From NCBI GenBank assembly GCA_022393335.1, contig JAJEKB010020950.1:502841-566840 (forward strand): a DNA stretch of 64,000 bases, given 5' to 3'. The notes below the pieces were generated by a model. It was given only the letters and a program-made list of their open reading frames with translations. It did not search any database and had not been told where the DNA came from. Source of the stretch: Macrotrachela quadricornifera. Its lineage: Eukaryota > Rotifera > Eurotatoria > Philodinida > Philodinidae. The position numbers were made by a program, and so were the translations under genes. Positions 34,041-45,404 of the stretch are shown here, in pieces (the first letter of the stretch is position 1; each line of letters starts with the position of its first letter).

Positions 34041-37000
34041 TTAATTGTTGTCTTTATCGACTGTAGTTAATTTATGTTTCAAATATTCATGAAGAGCATC
34101 GGCGAGTGCTTGTCCAAATGAAGGATCATTTATGTTTTCATCTCGTTCAATGAGGCATACAACCTTAGAGTCGATGTGAGAACGTAAGGATTTGAATAGG
34201 CACTCATCAGCGGCTTTATCTTCAAACACATGACCAGCGGCTGATACTATTGAGAGTCCTCCATGAGGTACAAACAGAGTTACCGGCCCTCGACTATTAT
34301 TTAATTTAGTAGCGATGAGTTCACCCATGCGTGTACATTCTTCGTTGGAGGTACGCACACCAGCATAGTTAGTATTATGTTCATATAGAGCACGTGTGCA
34401 ATACTCGACTGGCATGGCTGACAATGGTCCGAAAGCCAATACGTCGAGTCCTCCCAATGAAACCACTTGTGGAATACCGAGGCGCCCAGCTGCTTCTAAT
34501 CGATGCGGTCCTGCATCTAAAATACCAGCAGGTACCATATTTCCACATATTTCTGTCGTAGTAATATCCAAAACACCGTCTACCACGCCTGATGCGATTA
34601 ATTTCTCCATTGATTCGCCGCCTGCGCCTAAATAAGAAAGTATACATGTAGAGAAGCGTATGCATGCTACTATTGGCCGAACAATAAACAATCTCTATCA
34701 CAACAGTTAGAGTGACATTGATTGTAATAATTGATCTAATCAACTCATTACCTACTATAGAAATCATAATAAATTCAAGAACTTTTCTTAAAAATATTCT
34801 TTACCTATTCTAGCCTGAAATCCGTGAAAGTTATCCTAATCGATAGACCTCGTTGAAATAGTTTGATTTTAGAAATGAGAAGCCGATCTAGTTAAAATTA
34901 AACACTATTTTTTCTAGATTAAATAATCGGTATTGACGGTAATAGCGATCTTTTTATTGTATCAGTCTAATTGTCTGTCAGTTAAGATTGATTGAGTAAT
35001 AACGAGAGAATGATGATTTGTTTCTGTGGCAAGACTGCTATTACTGAAACAACGCAATTCTATAGATATACTGTCAAATTCCATAGAATAATATTGTCAA
35101 AGTATCCATATCAAAGTTAAAATCATAACTAGGCTACACACTTAATCGTACGATAATTGAATTTTGCAAAGCTTTATTTATAGCGCTGTGTTTATGTCGG
35201 GAGATCTATTTATGATACTTGAATTGTTGTAGATTGAAATAGGATGGAAATAAGATGCACATCGAAAATTAGAGACGTGCGGAGTCAATTTTTTGACTCC
35301 GAAACCCGACTCCGATTTTAACTCCAAAATGTTTTTAGTAAACATGAGCGATCTCTAATATATGTCATTGCTTAGTTTTGAACATGCACAAAAGGATAAA
35401 CAAATAAATGAATGTATGAGAACCAAAAATCATTACAAATTAGCTAATAATCTATATAAAAAACGTTGTCTTATGTTTTTTTTCTATAATAATCTGAAAA
35501 AAATCGTTGGTTTATGAAAAAGTAAAATTTTAGCAGACGTGGCTATAACTTCGACTCCGAAAAATGTTTCCAGTAAACCCGACTCCAACTCCGATGGAAT
35601 TGGAATCGGAGTCGGGTTTCGGAGTACTCCGCAGATCTCTTCTGAAAAGTCTGATTGCAAAGGAATACATCTAAGAAAGTGTCTTCAGCATTGCGATGTG
35701 CTTGATTTAAAAGTCGTAGTGTCAAGCTTTACTCATATGTTGTTTCGAATGGTTGATGATCGTTCAAAGAAATCTAAATAGTTCTTGTACATTCTAAGAT
35801 TGTCTTCCAATAGACTAAGTACTTGGGTTAAAAAAGGGGCCGTATACGCTTTTCTTGCCTCAAATGTCCTTTTTTCCTTGTCGTACATTTTGGCGGTATG
35901 GTAAGAGAGCCTGTCAGGACTAGAATTTTCGAACTCTGAGCTGCATCAAGACCTGCTCTCCAAAGAAATGTGTCATAAGGAACCATTGAGGGTTTTGACC
36001 AAGATTTTGAGTCCTCTTAGGTTTCGTTCGTTTATTAATAAATCATAGAAAGGTTCTAAATAATCTTAAGAGCTATAACAGATAACGAATGCTTCCAGAG
36101 ATATAAAAATGTTCTATCTCGCACTATCTTTTTCTTATAAAGAACTTCTTTTACCAAGGTAATTCTAGCAAAAGTCGCTTGAACCTTTTTTCATTAACTC
36201 ACTTATTGGTAATATCTGAAATAATGTTTTATTGGATCACTGATCTCTTCAATAACCATGTTTATCAATCACTGTCATTATATGTATGTTTATCTTCCTA
36301 TAATACTGAATTTAGAATTGAATCATATGTTGCACTAAACCTGCAGAATTCGGGAACTTTACTATACGCTTAAATTATGGTACAAACGCCCTCACCGTCA
36401 CCCTAAAATTGTCGTAATCTCATAGGTTTTATATAAAAATCCTCCGAGACTTGTCAGCAGAAAGAGATTAGCAGTGTCCCTCTTTAAGATATTGCCGTCA
36501 GATAGAGATTCACGATGTTTGATGTAGACATAAGGATTAAAATATGCATACACGGATTAATATAGAAATAAAGGGTTAGATAAGTAAAAACGAGTTAGGT
36601 ATATAAATAAGGGATCCAATACAGGCATCATGAGTTAGTGAGAAATACAATGTATTAAATATAGTAACACGAGTTATGTTAGATATAAGGGATTAGATAT
36701 AGATCTAAGGCATTTAGAGAAAAGGAAGAAGGTAGATATAGAATAAGACGTTAAGGAAAGAAATAAGGAAGTTGAATATAAAACTGTTATAGAATATTTG
36801 TAAGACACATTCCATAAAGAATTATTCTATATGCTTTTCTTTTCTTTTAATCTTATATATATGTTTTCTCTTTCGTTCGTTACACATATATGTTCTTACG
36901 TATAACTTCTTCTCTCTTCTCTTCTTTTCTTTCGTTCTGTCAGGTATTTTCCCTGATGTTTCTCTTGGTGTAATCCGATGGTGGTTGTTCTTACGTTTAG

Positions 37001-40000
37001 GTATTAATTAAGGATTTTCCAAATGTGATATCTTATATCATGGAATAATCCATATTTCACTTAACATCTGACTGGTATAAGTACTGAGTGTTTTCTATGT
37101 AAGAGACATGTGTATTATTAGATTAAATAAATAAATATATATATATATACATCAACGGATTTACGGATCTAACAAAAACTAAGGAGTTAGATATATGAAT
37201 AAGGGTTAAACTTATATGCTTAACACTTCTTCCTATATCTTACCAATTAAATCCATCCTTAACCCTTAAAAATCGAAGGGAGGTTTTTTGATAAATGAGC
37301 AAAAACTGACCACTAAAATAGAGACTTTGACCTCTCAGTATGATCGTATTATAGTTTCAAAAAAAATTAAATAACTTTTTTTTCCTCTTTTTTGCTAGAA
37401 TGTCCCTTCCAAGAGACATTCGGTTTTAGCGACATGATCGGTAAAAAGGCTTCGGGATGGCTTTATCTGATAGACTGACAATATACTAAGCGGTATCACC
37501 TAAAAAGACCAAAATTCACGTTGCAATTATGGATAGACAGAATTTTCAGAAAAAATATTTTAGATTGAAAAAGCCGTGAGTTTTAAAAAACCTATTATTT
37601 CGTCTGACAGTCACTTAACAATGGTTTTTCTTTCTCTCTATGATCTATCAGACCTCCTTAGTCCAGGAAAGTACTGTTTTTTTACATATAAGGTCTTATT
37701 ACGATTTTTATTATGATTATCGCAATGTCCCTTGGAAGGGACATTTCGGCTTTTAAGGGTTAATCCCGTATATATATGCTTCACCGATGATACGACAGTT
37801 GAACCTTTGACAGTTAAGGCTCCAACATTTGAACTTCAATAGATCATCAACACAGAAAACTATGATATTTAAAAATTTCATAACAAAAACATAGAGACTA
37901 AATCATTAGTTGTGCCAGATCTTAGGGAAATTGTTGAGGGTGAAGAACGAGGATGAGGATGAAGAATGAGAGTGAGGACAAATGTGAGGGTGAGAACGTG
38001 TGAAAATGGGGATCAGATTGAGAGTGAAAGCGAAGTGTTTGTTTGAGGATTAGAATGAGGATGATGGTGTGATATATGATATAGTGGATTAGTTACTCCA
38101 TCACCATTTCGTCATCGGACATTACTCTGTAACTCGAGGAAACTAATGATTTAGTCTGTGGGTTTTTGTTAGCAGATTTTTAAATACGATAGGTTTTTGT
38201 GTTCATGATCTATTGAGGTTCACAGTTTGGGGACTCTATTGTCGGGAGCTCGACTGTTATGGCTCAATCATCAAACGCTCAACTATTTATGTACCATGCT
38301 TAACCCCTTCATTTTACCCTATACCACTTATTTCTGAATCTAATCCCTTAATTTTCTGCTTAATCTCCTGTTTATATCCTTAACCTCTTATTTCTATATC
38401 TAGATTCGTATTTTGTGAAACACGATCTAAAAGGAGTAGGAATGCAATGGTGACAATCAGTCATTGATTGTCCGTACGAATCGGTAACCGTTCCACCGAA
38501 AACTGTGTTTTAGATGCCGGTATTCACCAGTAAAAGCCCTAAAAGCATCCTTTCATTCGTGAAACCATCAAAAAATCTCTAGCGTCACTAATTTCATCGA
38601 TGAAACTCATAAAAGCTTCGGAAAACTGTTAAAGTCATCAAAAGACTTCTAAAATTACAGTTTTAACCGGTAAAGTTTGATATTCACCGATAGAATCTGA
38701 AATCTATCGATATTCACTTACATCCAGTAATTGTAAATAGTAATGAATCCGCGTATAAAGGTTTTCATAACGAAATTCATAGAAATCTGATTTATTGATG
38801 TATTCCCTGACCTTCTCTATAAGACTGCGACTCATCAACGAAAGCGAGGCTGCTGAAAAGTGAAATTATCCAAAATAAGAGAGAAATAAACATTATTGAA
38901 GATAAAAATTGCCGAATATCGTTTAATCATCTATGTCAACGATCTTCGTTTCGGAGATCTTTCATTTTCGGTAATATGCCTTTCGAAAAAGTATCAAATG
39001 GATTATAATCATTGTTTACTCCAATTAAAACTCGTTAATAAGAGTGTTTAATGATCAATATCGGTGGTTTTAAGGTTTCTTCGAGGAATATAGGTGTTTA
39101 CAAACGAATAGTGGCGAATCTAGGATTTTTTAAGGGGAGGACAATTTTTGGTAAAAAACATTTCTTTAAGGGTCATCTAAGATAATGTAAACTCTTTTTC
39201 CACTCGGTTTTGCTAGGAAAAGTCGAAAAATTTTTCTCGAAGGGAAAGCCGATCGTTCCATCACCTTCCTTAAATTCGCTGGTGCTAACGAATCATGATG
39301 AAATTCGGGTTTCGTCTGTGAAAACAATGATTTTATATGTTTTCTAGTGAATCTTTGGTTCTATTAATGAAAACGATGATATCACAAGTCTTTCGGTGAA
39401 TAACGATGATTCTATGAGTTTTCCGTTGTTTTTAAGGATTTCATCGGTGAAAAAGGTAAATTTAGTGTTTTTACCGATGAAGATCGATTTCTGAGATACG
39501 ATTTCTAGGTCGTATCGGTTTACAATAGAACGGTTACCGATTCATACAATTATCATCATCGTTGCATTCCTGAAAAAAAGTATTGAAATGTATAGGATAG
39601 AAATTTAGGCCCATCACTCCTCCTCACCGTGACCGACATAATATCTAGCATTACAGTCTATGACCGACTTGAACGTAGCAGCATCATAGACCTTACTATG
39701 GGAACCTCACAGATACCATAGTATGTTCTCACTTACAAGGTAGTCAAGTAGCTCGACTATGTTTTACATTTTAATCCCACAGGAGTTACGCGAACAACTT
39801 CTTACAGAAATAAAAGGTTAGATATAGAATTAAGGTGTTAAAGATAAAAAAGAAATAAAGGATCAAGTATAGATTTAGGGTAACAAGTATAAAAGTAAGG
39901 AGTTAAATGAAAGAATTAATTTACAGTATTAGATTAAATGGATTGAATGTATTGATTTTTGCCAGGTTAGAAGCATTTTTGGAAGAGAAAAATAAATGCT

Positions 40001-40935
40001 CGAGATAGAACCAGATTATGGTAGTACCTTAAAGGCTTCTTAAAATGGTTCCGAAATCTACAGCCTTGAATAGTTCAGTATGACTCTTTTAGAGAGTACA
40101 CATATCTCAGATAGTCATACTGATATTCTTAAAATAATCAAGTTATAATTGATTCTTACTTTTAACTAGAGACAATCTAGTTCAGAACTGATTCGATGTG
40201 CTTTAAATGATAAAAATACCTACCAGCACAATGAAAACTGACAGTCTCATAGCCAAGTTTGTCAAGTTGAGCCTCAGCTGCCGTTGCACATTGTTGAGTA
40301 AGACCAATCACACTGATGGCAATTAATGGTTTGTTTCGTTGAATTGTTGTTGAAATATAAGTAGGCGCAAAGTTCTGCGTCTGATTAGCAGCATAGCCAG
40401 CAGTCATTGCCGCAATGGCAACAGCTGCGTTGCTTATAATTTGTCGATTGATGCGATTCATTTTACCAGAAAAATCAGCCACAGAATACATGATAGTCAT
40501 ATCAGTACAACCGATATAGGCACGTGCACTTCCATTTGCCACTACTGTCGATACAAGTAGCTTCGGCAAACCGATCGGAAGCTTTTGAAAGGGAATCGAA
40601 ACTAGTGATGAACCACAACCACCACCCATGCCAAAGATTCCATGTAAAGTTCCTTTCGCATATAGATCGAACAATATACGTTCCAGGCCAAGTGACATAA
40701 TCTTCAAGGCTTCGTTTGTAGGTAGACTTTTAAATTTCTCATACTCGCTGCCGGCCGCGATAACCACTTTCGTAGAATCAATGTCGGCACGTGGCAACGT
40801 ATCTTGTGTCGATCGAATACCTACATCGATAAGTAAAACTTTGGCCACCAGATTTAAAGACAGTATTTGATCACGAACAAATGTAAATTCAGCTCCTTTC
40901 GTATCAAACGTGCCAACTAAGACGACTGTCGACAT
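34041..40935 (-). CDS. UPF0261 / Tm-1-like protein (two exons)
   Basis: Exon 1 is 40935-40224 and exon 2 is 34627-34041, joined in phase 1 at FHCAG/AGGESMEKL, giving about 432 aa, normal for the family. The N-terminal domain starts MSTVVLVGTFDTKGAEF and has the Gly-rich GIFGMGGGCGSSL loop, SARAYIGCTDMTIMYSV and the conserved DFSGKMNRI. The C-terminal domain has GVVDGVLDITTTE, the Gly/Pro-rich ILDAGPHRLEAA, PHGGLSIV and a final NINDPSFGQAL. The family is known from bacteria, fungi and plants; tomato Tm-1, which binds tobamovirus replication protein, contains it, and its N-terminal part binds ATP. The cellular reaction is not established. No signal peptide is visible, so it is probably cytosolic. 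I start at the ATG at 40935. The 5596-nt intron is far longer than usual here. A horizontally acquired gene that gained an intron is an inference. Confidence 0.88.
35270..35640. mobile_element. Probable MITE with GACTCCGA repeats
   Basis: The left end TTAGAGACGTGCGGAGTC and right end ACTCCGCAGATCTCT are imperfect inverted repeats. Inside are many copies of CCGACTCC and GGAGTCGGGTTTCGGAGT. Flanks TCGAAAAT and TCTGAAAA are similar but not identical, so an 8-bp duplication is uncertain. Confidence 0.55.
36510..36790 (+). repeat. Degenerate 20-bp tandem repeat
   Basis: Units follow AAGGGGTTAGATATAGAAAT with variants. Short tracts recur at 37180-37270, 38330-38410 and 39810-39920, and in opposite orientation at 46610-46795. 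Confidence 0.6.
38430..39575. mobile_element. 1.1-kb foldback element
   Basis: Left GGAATGCAATGGTGA and CGAATCGGTAACCGTTC match in inverted order GAACGGTTACCGATTCA and TCATCGTTGCATTCC at the right end. Internal units around ACCGATGAAATC and GAAAACGATGATTTTATG are mirrored. No transposase or clear duplication was seen. Confidence 0.55.
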
Positions 40936-40984
40936 CACTACTCTCCTGTGTTCTTTTCTGTCTATAACGTGATATGATATTTAT

Positions 40985-41164
40985 ATGTTCCGCTACATTG
41001 CTCATATTAATGATGTAGATATAATGAAGGTAATGCGAAGCCGTATGCATCGTGATTTTGGTATGTATTCAAAACGTCCAAGGAAAGTGTCGAATGAAAA
41101 GAATCGAAAGAAAAAAAAATCAAATGAAAAAAATGTCGAATCTTTGCAAGATGATGTTGGATAA
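40985..41164 (+). CDS. Small basic ORF divergent from the UPF0261 gene (59 aa)
   Basis: An ATG at 40985 opens 59 codons ending TAA at 41162, reading MFRYIAHINDVDIMKVM and then a Lys/Arg-rich segment (RPRKVSNEKNRKKKK) and an acidic end. It starts 49 bases from the UPF0261 ATG on the opposite strand, so a shared promoter is possible. I do not recognise it. The regular composition and tight spacing favour a real gene, but it could be the last exon of something else or chance. Confidence 0.35.
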   Translation: MFRYIAHINDVDIMKVMRSRMHRDFGMYSKRPRKVSNEKNRKKKKSNEKNVESLQDDVG

Positions 41165-41294
41165 AAAATATAAGATATTTATTTTATTTTATTGAAGAAA
41201 AGGGAAGAATACGTTTATTGATAACGACAGATAGCTATGAAAAAAAAATGAATCATTCAATAGGACCATATGTGCGTTATTAATATAAAGTTTA

Positions 41295-41350
41295 TTCCCT
41301 CGACTGAAGGGAGAATCATCCGGAAAAAACTAAAAAGAGTTTGTTGGTTT
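41295..41350 (+). repeat. Dispersed CTCGACTG repeat, copy 4
   Basis: It opens CCCTCGACTGAAGGGAG, then AAAAAACTAAAAAGAGTTTG. It is followed at 41395-41460 by an inverted pair around AGAACTGGTT/AACCAGTTCAGTTCT. Confidence 0.55.
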
Positions 41351-42885
41351 CTACTGGATCAAATGTAAGTGTGTGACAGTTCGCCAATTCTAGAGCTGGT
41401 TCTTTTTTTGAGAACTGGTTATTTGAACCAGTTCAGTTCTCTGATCAAGAACTGTCATATATCTAATCCAAGGTCAAAAAAACATGTTTTTAAAGAAACC
41501 AACTAGAAATCTTAAAATTGAAAAAATTGAATCTTAACACTTCAACAAAGGTTTTCGGGGTCGAGAAATCGAATGGTACTATTAGTTTTTCCATTCTTTC
41601 AAATAATTTTTTTATAAAAAAAGGCTTTTTTTAAGAAAAGAATGATTTTCTATAAAGTTTGATCAAAGACTTCTGAGGTCAACGAATCGACTGGTGCTAT
41701 TATTTCTTGAATTTTTTTCAAATAATTTCTTTGTTTCGACGAAAGTGGGGTTATATGAAAAATACTAATAGGCTTTCCTGGGTATTTTGACTTGTGCCAG
41801 GTCATAGTGCGTAGATTAAATAAGCGCAAAATTACAAAACCGTTTTTCGCAATCTGGAGAAGGAACCAATTAAAAGTTTTCGATGTCACAACTTTGAACC
41901 AAGCTTCTTTTGTGGACTCGTGTTTGATGTAATCGGATGTTTTCGAGCTCATTTTCTTCACCAATTAGCATTTTTTAAGTGAGAAGTCAATCGCAGTAAG
42001 GGTTTTTGGTGTTCAGTTTTCAAGGAATGAAAATGTTGGAGCGAAAAAAATCACCCAACCATATATTTTCAATGATAGGTCTAGGACATTTGAGATTTTA
42101 TCAGGCTGAAAATACCATCAATCAGAAGTTTGCGAACTTATGCTCTCTTTCAATTACACTTTTTCATGCGTAAATTTCAACTAATGATGAATTTTGGATG
42201 CCGAGCTCTTCATCAATTACATTAGTTTCAGGCTAGATATTTAAGTACTCAGAAATCTAGGAATGAGTTATGTAAATAGCGTTGTACAACTGGATTGTCT
42301 AGACTGATCGTACAGAAATATTGGAGAACCGTAAGGATAAATAAGATAGATCGGATAGAGAAAGCTTCAAAGAATGAAGAAGTACGGATGCATAGACGAG
42401 CAGCTAGTCGAAAATAGCAGCCCGAAGGGCGCCGACGAACGACTAGCCGTTCATTTCTATTGTTGATTAATATCAAATATGTTCGAGACTAATTAGGAGT
42501 TGTTCAAGCAGAATTAAGTATACGAGGGAACACAATGAGCAGTCTCCTCACTTTTGAATGGAGTATATGCCAAAGTGATAGACTTGAGTGAGCTATTAAA
42601 CGGTCTGAAAGGATTCCGTTTCCCAGACTGTTCCAGCAGAGATATACAGTTATTAAATATTATTAGTTTGGCTGTACTACTCTACTAATATATATGATAT
42701 CTTTAGTAAAATCTTCCAATCCAATACAAGCTTATATCATTAATAAAGTAGTCAATACTGGTTAAGATCGTAGAATGTGAAGATAAATCAATACTTCTTA
42801 TCGGAGATACAAACTTGTTTTACATGCGAATTCATTATAAAAAGCAATATGTACTCTTCCTCAAGGATGCAAATACTCCTTTGAC
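41351..42885. other. Repeat-rich spacer
   Basis: Sequence similar to 16030-16330 recurs at 41500-41750 (AAACATG, TTTTTCAAATAATTT, CGAATCGA). The 104-codon minus frame at 41650-41964 overlaps this repeat and shows no known motif, so it is not called. Confidence 0.4.
42386..42455 (+). repeat. GC-rich hairpin repeat, copy 3
   Basis: It contains CAGCTAGTCG, then GGGCGCCGACGAACGAC and TAGCCGTTC. It is the third copy of the structure at 17390 and 17720, about 25 kb away. Confidence 0.55.
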
Positions 42886-42886
42886 T

Positions 42887-42960
42887 GAAGGAAGCGCTAT
42901 ATGGAAAAAACTAAAAAGAGATTGTGTATCTGATTGTTTGTGCTAAAAGCAAAAGAACAT
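42887..42960 (+). repeat. Dispersed CTCGACTG repeat, copy 5
   Basis: It opens CTCCTTTGACTGAAGGAAG, then ATGGAAAAAACTAAAAAGAG, then GCAAAAGAACAT. It lies just left of the mariner element. Confidence 0.5.
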
Positions 42961-42999
42961 CAGAGTCAAGAGAAGTTTGTACTCTTACATGTATACTTA

Positions 43000-44300
43000 G
43001 GTCATACAAAAAGTTCCCAGATTATTAAACAAAAACATAAAGACAAAGAGAAAGTTCGAGTTTTATTTTATTAAATGTTCAAAGTGGTCACCACGAGTAT
43101 TTATACAAAGTTCCATACTCTCTAATAGTTTGTCAAAAGTTTTTTTGAATTCTTCTTTTGGAATATTTTTTATTAGCTTGGAAACCGCACGAGCCAATGA
43201 TTTTTCATCTGGTTGATCAGCTAAATTCTATTTGATGTAATCACTTAGCCAATAATCACACGGTGCAAGGTCAGGTGAATATGGTGGATGTGGCATTATA
43301 TTGATACCTTCTTCTGTTAAATAATTAATAACATCTGAATGACGATGGGGTGAAGCATTGTCGTGAAGCAATTTTATACCTTTAGTACCATTTGACTTTC
43401 TTTGTTCCCGTATTTCTTTGACAATAGGCTTGAGACAATTTTCTATATAATAGTCGTGATCTATAGTCTCGTCATTATTAACAGCATGGATAAGAACAGA
43501 ACCATTTGATTTAAAGAAAATAGAAAATAAATTTTTTGGTTCAAATTTACTTCGATGAACGATAGTACGTGATGATTCACTTTCGCCAATCCAGGTTTTT
43601 TTTGTTGACTTGTGATGAATCTGCCTATAGTAAATCCATGTTTCATCACCTGTAATAATATCACATAATCGCCAGGAACCATTACGAAATTTTGCTAAAT
43701 TTTCACGACAAAGTCGGACTCGTTCTTGCTCTTGTTCATCATTCAATTGATGGGGTATCCAACGAGATGTAATTTTTCTCATCTTGAGATAATTGTGGAT
43801 AATTTGTTCTATTGTACCACGAGAGAGAGATGTCTCAGCTATAATTTCATCATAAGTTGAATGTGGATCATTGTTGATAACCTGTCGTACTAATTCAATA
43901 TTTTCACCTGTAAGCACGGAAACTGGACGACCGGATCGAGGATCATCATTGACATCTTCTCTTCCTTCACGGAAACGCTTTGCCCACTCTGCAACTGTTG
44001 GATATGATGGAGCCTTGGGTCCCAAAGCTGTTGCAAGTTCTTCGTGAATTGTCTTTGGATTTAACCCCAAAATAGTTCGAATTTTAATATAATATCGATT
44101 GTATTCATTATCAATTTTTGAAATTTTTTTTAAGATCGAATTAAAGTTTATCGAAAAAACACTGTAACTAAGTCTTAAAGAGATTTACTATATATACTAT
44201 TATAGATAAGATATTCCACTATTTATCCATGCACAACACTCTTCGATATTAATTAGTTTATAAAATTGCCAATAGCAATCTGGGAACTTTTTGTACGACC
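43000..44300 (-). mobile_element. mariner element (1301 bp)
   Basis: Ends GGTCATACAAAAAGTTCCCAG and CTGGGAACTTTTTGTACGACC (one mismatch) are flanked by TA on both sides (42998-42999 and 44301-44302). Length and ends are those of a full mariner. The transposase is on the minus strand. Confidence 0.95.
43063..44118 (-). pseudogene. mariner transposase with one internal stop
   Basis: The frame reads YNRYYIKIRTILGLNPKTI, helix-turn-helix segments, the linker RSGRPVSV, then GDETWIYY, LLHDNASPH and YSPDLAPCDYWLSDYIK. The spacing between the second and third Asp is 34 residues (DD34D, the mariner signature). A TAG follows SDYIK at about 43228, but the frame continues (NLADQPDEKSLARAVSKL to HFEHLIK) to a natural stop at 43063, 352 codons in all. 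No ATG was found at the expected start, where KIDNEYNR follows an upstream stop. Two point changes thus appear to silence an otherwise complete gene that would cut and paste the element. Confidence 0.9.
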
Positions 44301-44509
44301 TAAGTAATAAGACGTGGTCGTTCTTTGAGTAAGTCGCTGTCGAGCTTGTTCACCGTTGTTATCGTACAAATCTACTTTCGTTACTTGTAATGAGGACTTT
44401 TATTTCAACACTGTTGTTTTCTTCACACACAAGTTTTATTACAAAGCTACTTGCTCTCCCCTCATTAAACACTCACTGCTATATATATATATCACTTGTT
44501 CGTAAGGGA

Positions 44510-44780
44510 TTTGGTTTACATTATCCGTGTGATATAAGTATGATGGCGGTGAAGGTGAGCACTACGTTGATATAATATCGCATGTAATCTCATCCAAGGA
44601 TGATATTACCTGCGCTATTATATAAGTCCGATATCGGTGAAGGTGAGTATTACGTATATGTTGTATCACGTACGAGTTACTTTTGTACTATCACGTAAGG
44701 GTGATATCGATTAAGGTTGATTCTATATGACTATGATGTCATTTAGGGATGATAACGTGTAGTGATGATCTCAGCATCGC
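44510..44780. repeat. Degenerate tandem repeat (GTGATATCGGTGAAGGTGAG type)
   Basis: Three to four loose units with CACGTAAGGGTGATATC, GGTGAAGGTGAGTATTACG and GGATGATA, roughly 70-80 bases apart. Confidence 0.5.
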
Positions 44781-44811
44781 TCATTCTTAAGCGATCTGTG
44801 TGATTATCAGC

Positions 44812-45303
44812 ACACCAGGCATTTCTTCACCTGAGAAAGTAAAATATTTTTCATCATCAACAATGATGAAAGTTTCTTGATCTGTAAATTCTCGACGTAA
44901 TTTTCGACATTTTGCAGGAATTTGTTCGAGCTGTTTTTTGAGTGTATTTTGGTGCATGCTGTCTCTTGTAATATTTTAAACCAGTTTTCTTTAAATTTCG
45001 TTGAATACATGGTCGTGAGACCTCGAATTTCTTTGCCAGTTTTCTTTGGTTGGTTCCAACACGATTTTCGGCACTCTTTTTCAATTTCTGCAGCTGTTGC
45101 TTGTTATATTTGGCTGGACGACCTTGTCTTGGCTTGTCCTCACATGGTAGACCACTTTCATAACGTTTGATGATGTCATAGACAGTTCTTCGTGGCACAC
45201 CTTCCGTTTGAAAATGTTTTACAACATCTTTTTTTTTCATTCGTCCAAGAACGGAATAAACTCGTTTTCGAATATCGACTTTTTTGAAAACAAAAGAATT
45301 CAT
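44812..45303 (-). pseudogene. Tc1/mariner-type transposase, N-terminal stump
   Basis: The minus strand starts MNSFVFKKVDIRKRVYSVL and has a paired-type helix-turn-helix (DVVKHFQTEGVPRRTVYDII), the linker DKPRQGRPAKYNK, and a second helix set. After a frameshift it reads FIIVDDEKYFTFSG, the first catalytic Asp. It stops there, so the second half is missing. It lies directly next to the Helentron fragment. Confidence 0.75.
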
Positions 45304-45404
45304 TTTCAAAAAAGTAATTATATAGCTAGAAAGAGAATTTAACGGGCTACAAAACTATGTAAAAAGAAATTTTTAAATCAAACATCTAGATGTCTTTTTT
45401 GGCT

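Larger units (their letters stand above)
34628..40223 (-). other. 5.6-kb intron of the UPF0261 gene, repeat-filled
   Basis: The donor is GTAGGT and the acceptor TTATTTAG on the minus strand. Inside are an ACTCCGACTCC-type MITE, degenerate 20-bp repeats and a 1.1-kb foldback, listed separately. No coding exon was recognised; open frames at 35539-35781 and 36179-36373 are not supported. Confidence 0.75.

Noticed and set aside
34381..34767. 128-codon minus frame overlapping the UPF0261 second exon
   Set aside because: Shifted-frame shadow of the real exon; Arg-rich composition and no family match.
36179..36373. 64-codon frame inside the UPF0261 intron as a nested gene
   Set aside because: Ordinary AT-rich composition, no motif, no promoter or acceptor evidence.
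41650..41964. 104-codon minus-strand frame
   Set aside because: It overlaps the repeat family also present near 16030-16330; no motif, and the repeat explains the open frame poorly but better than a gene.
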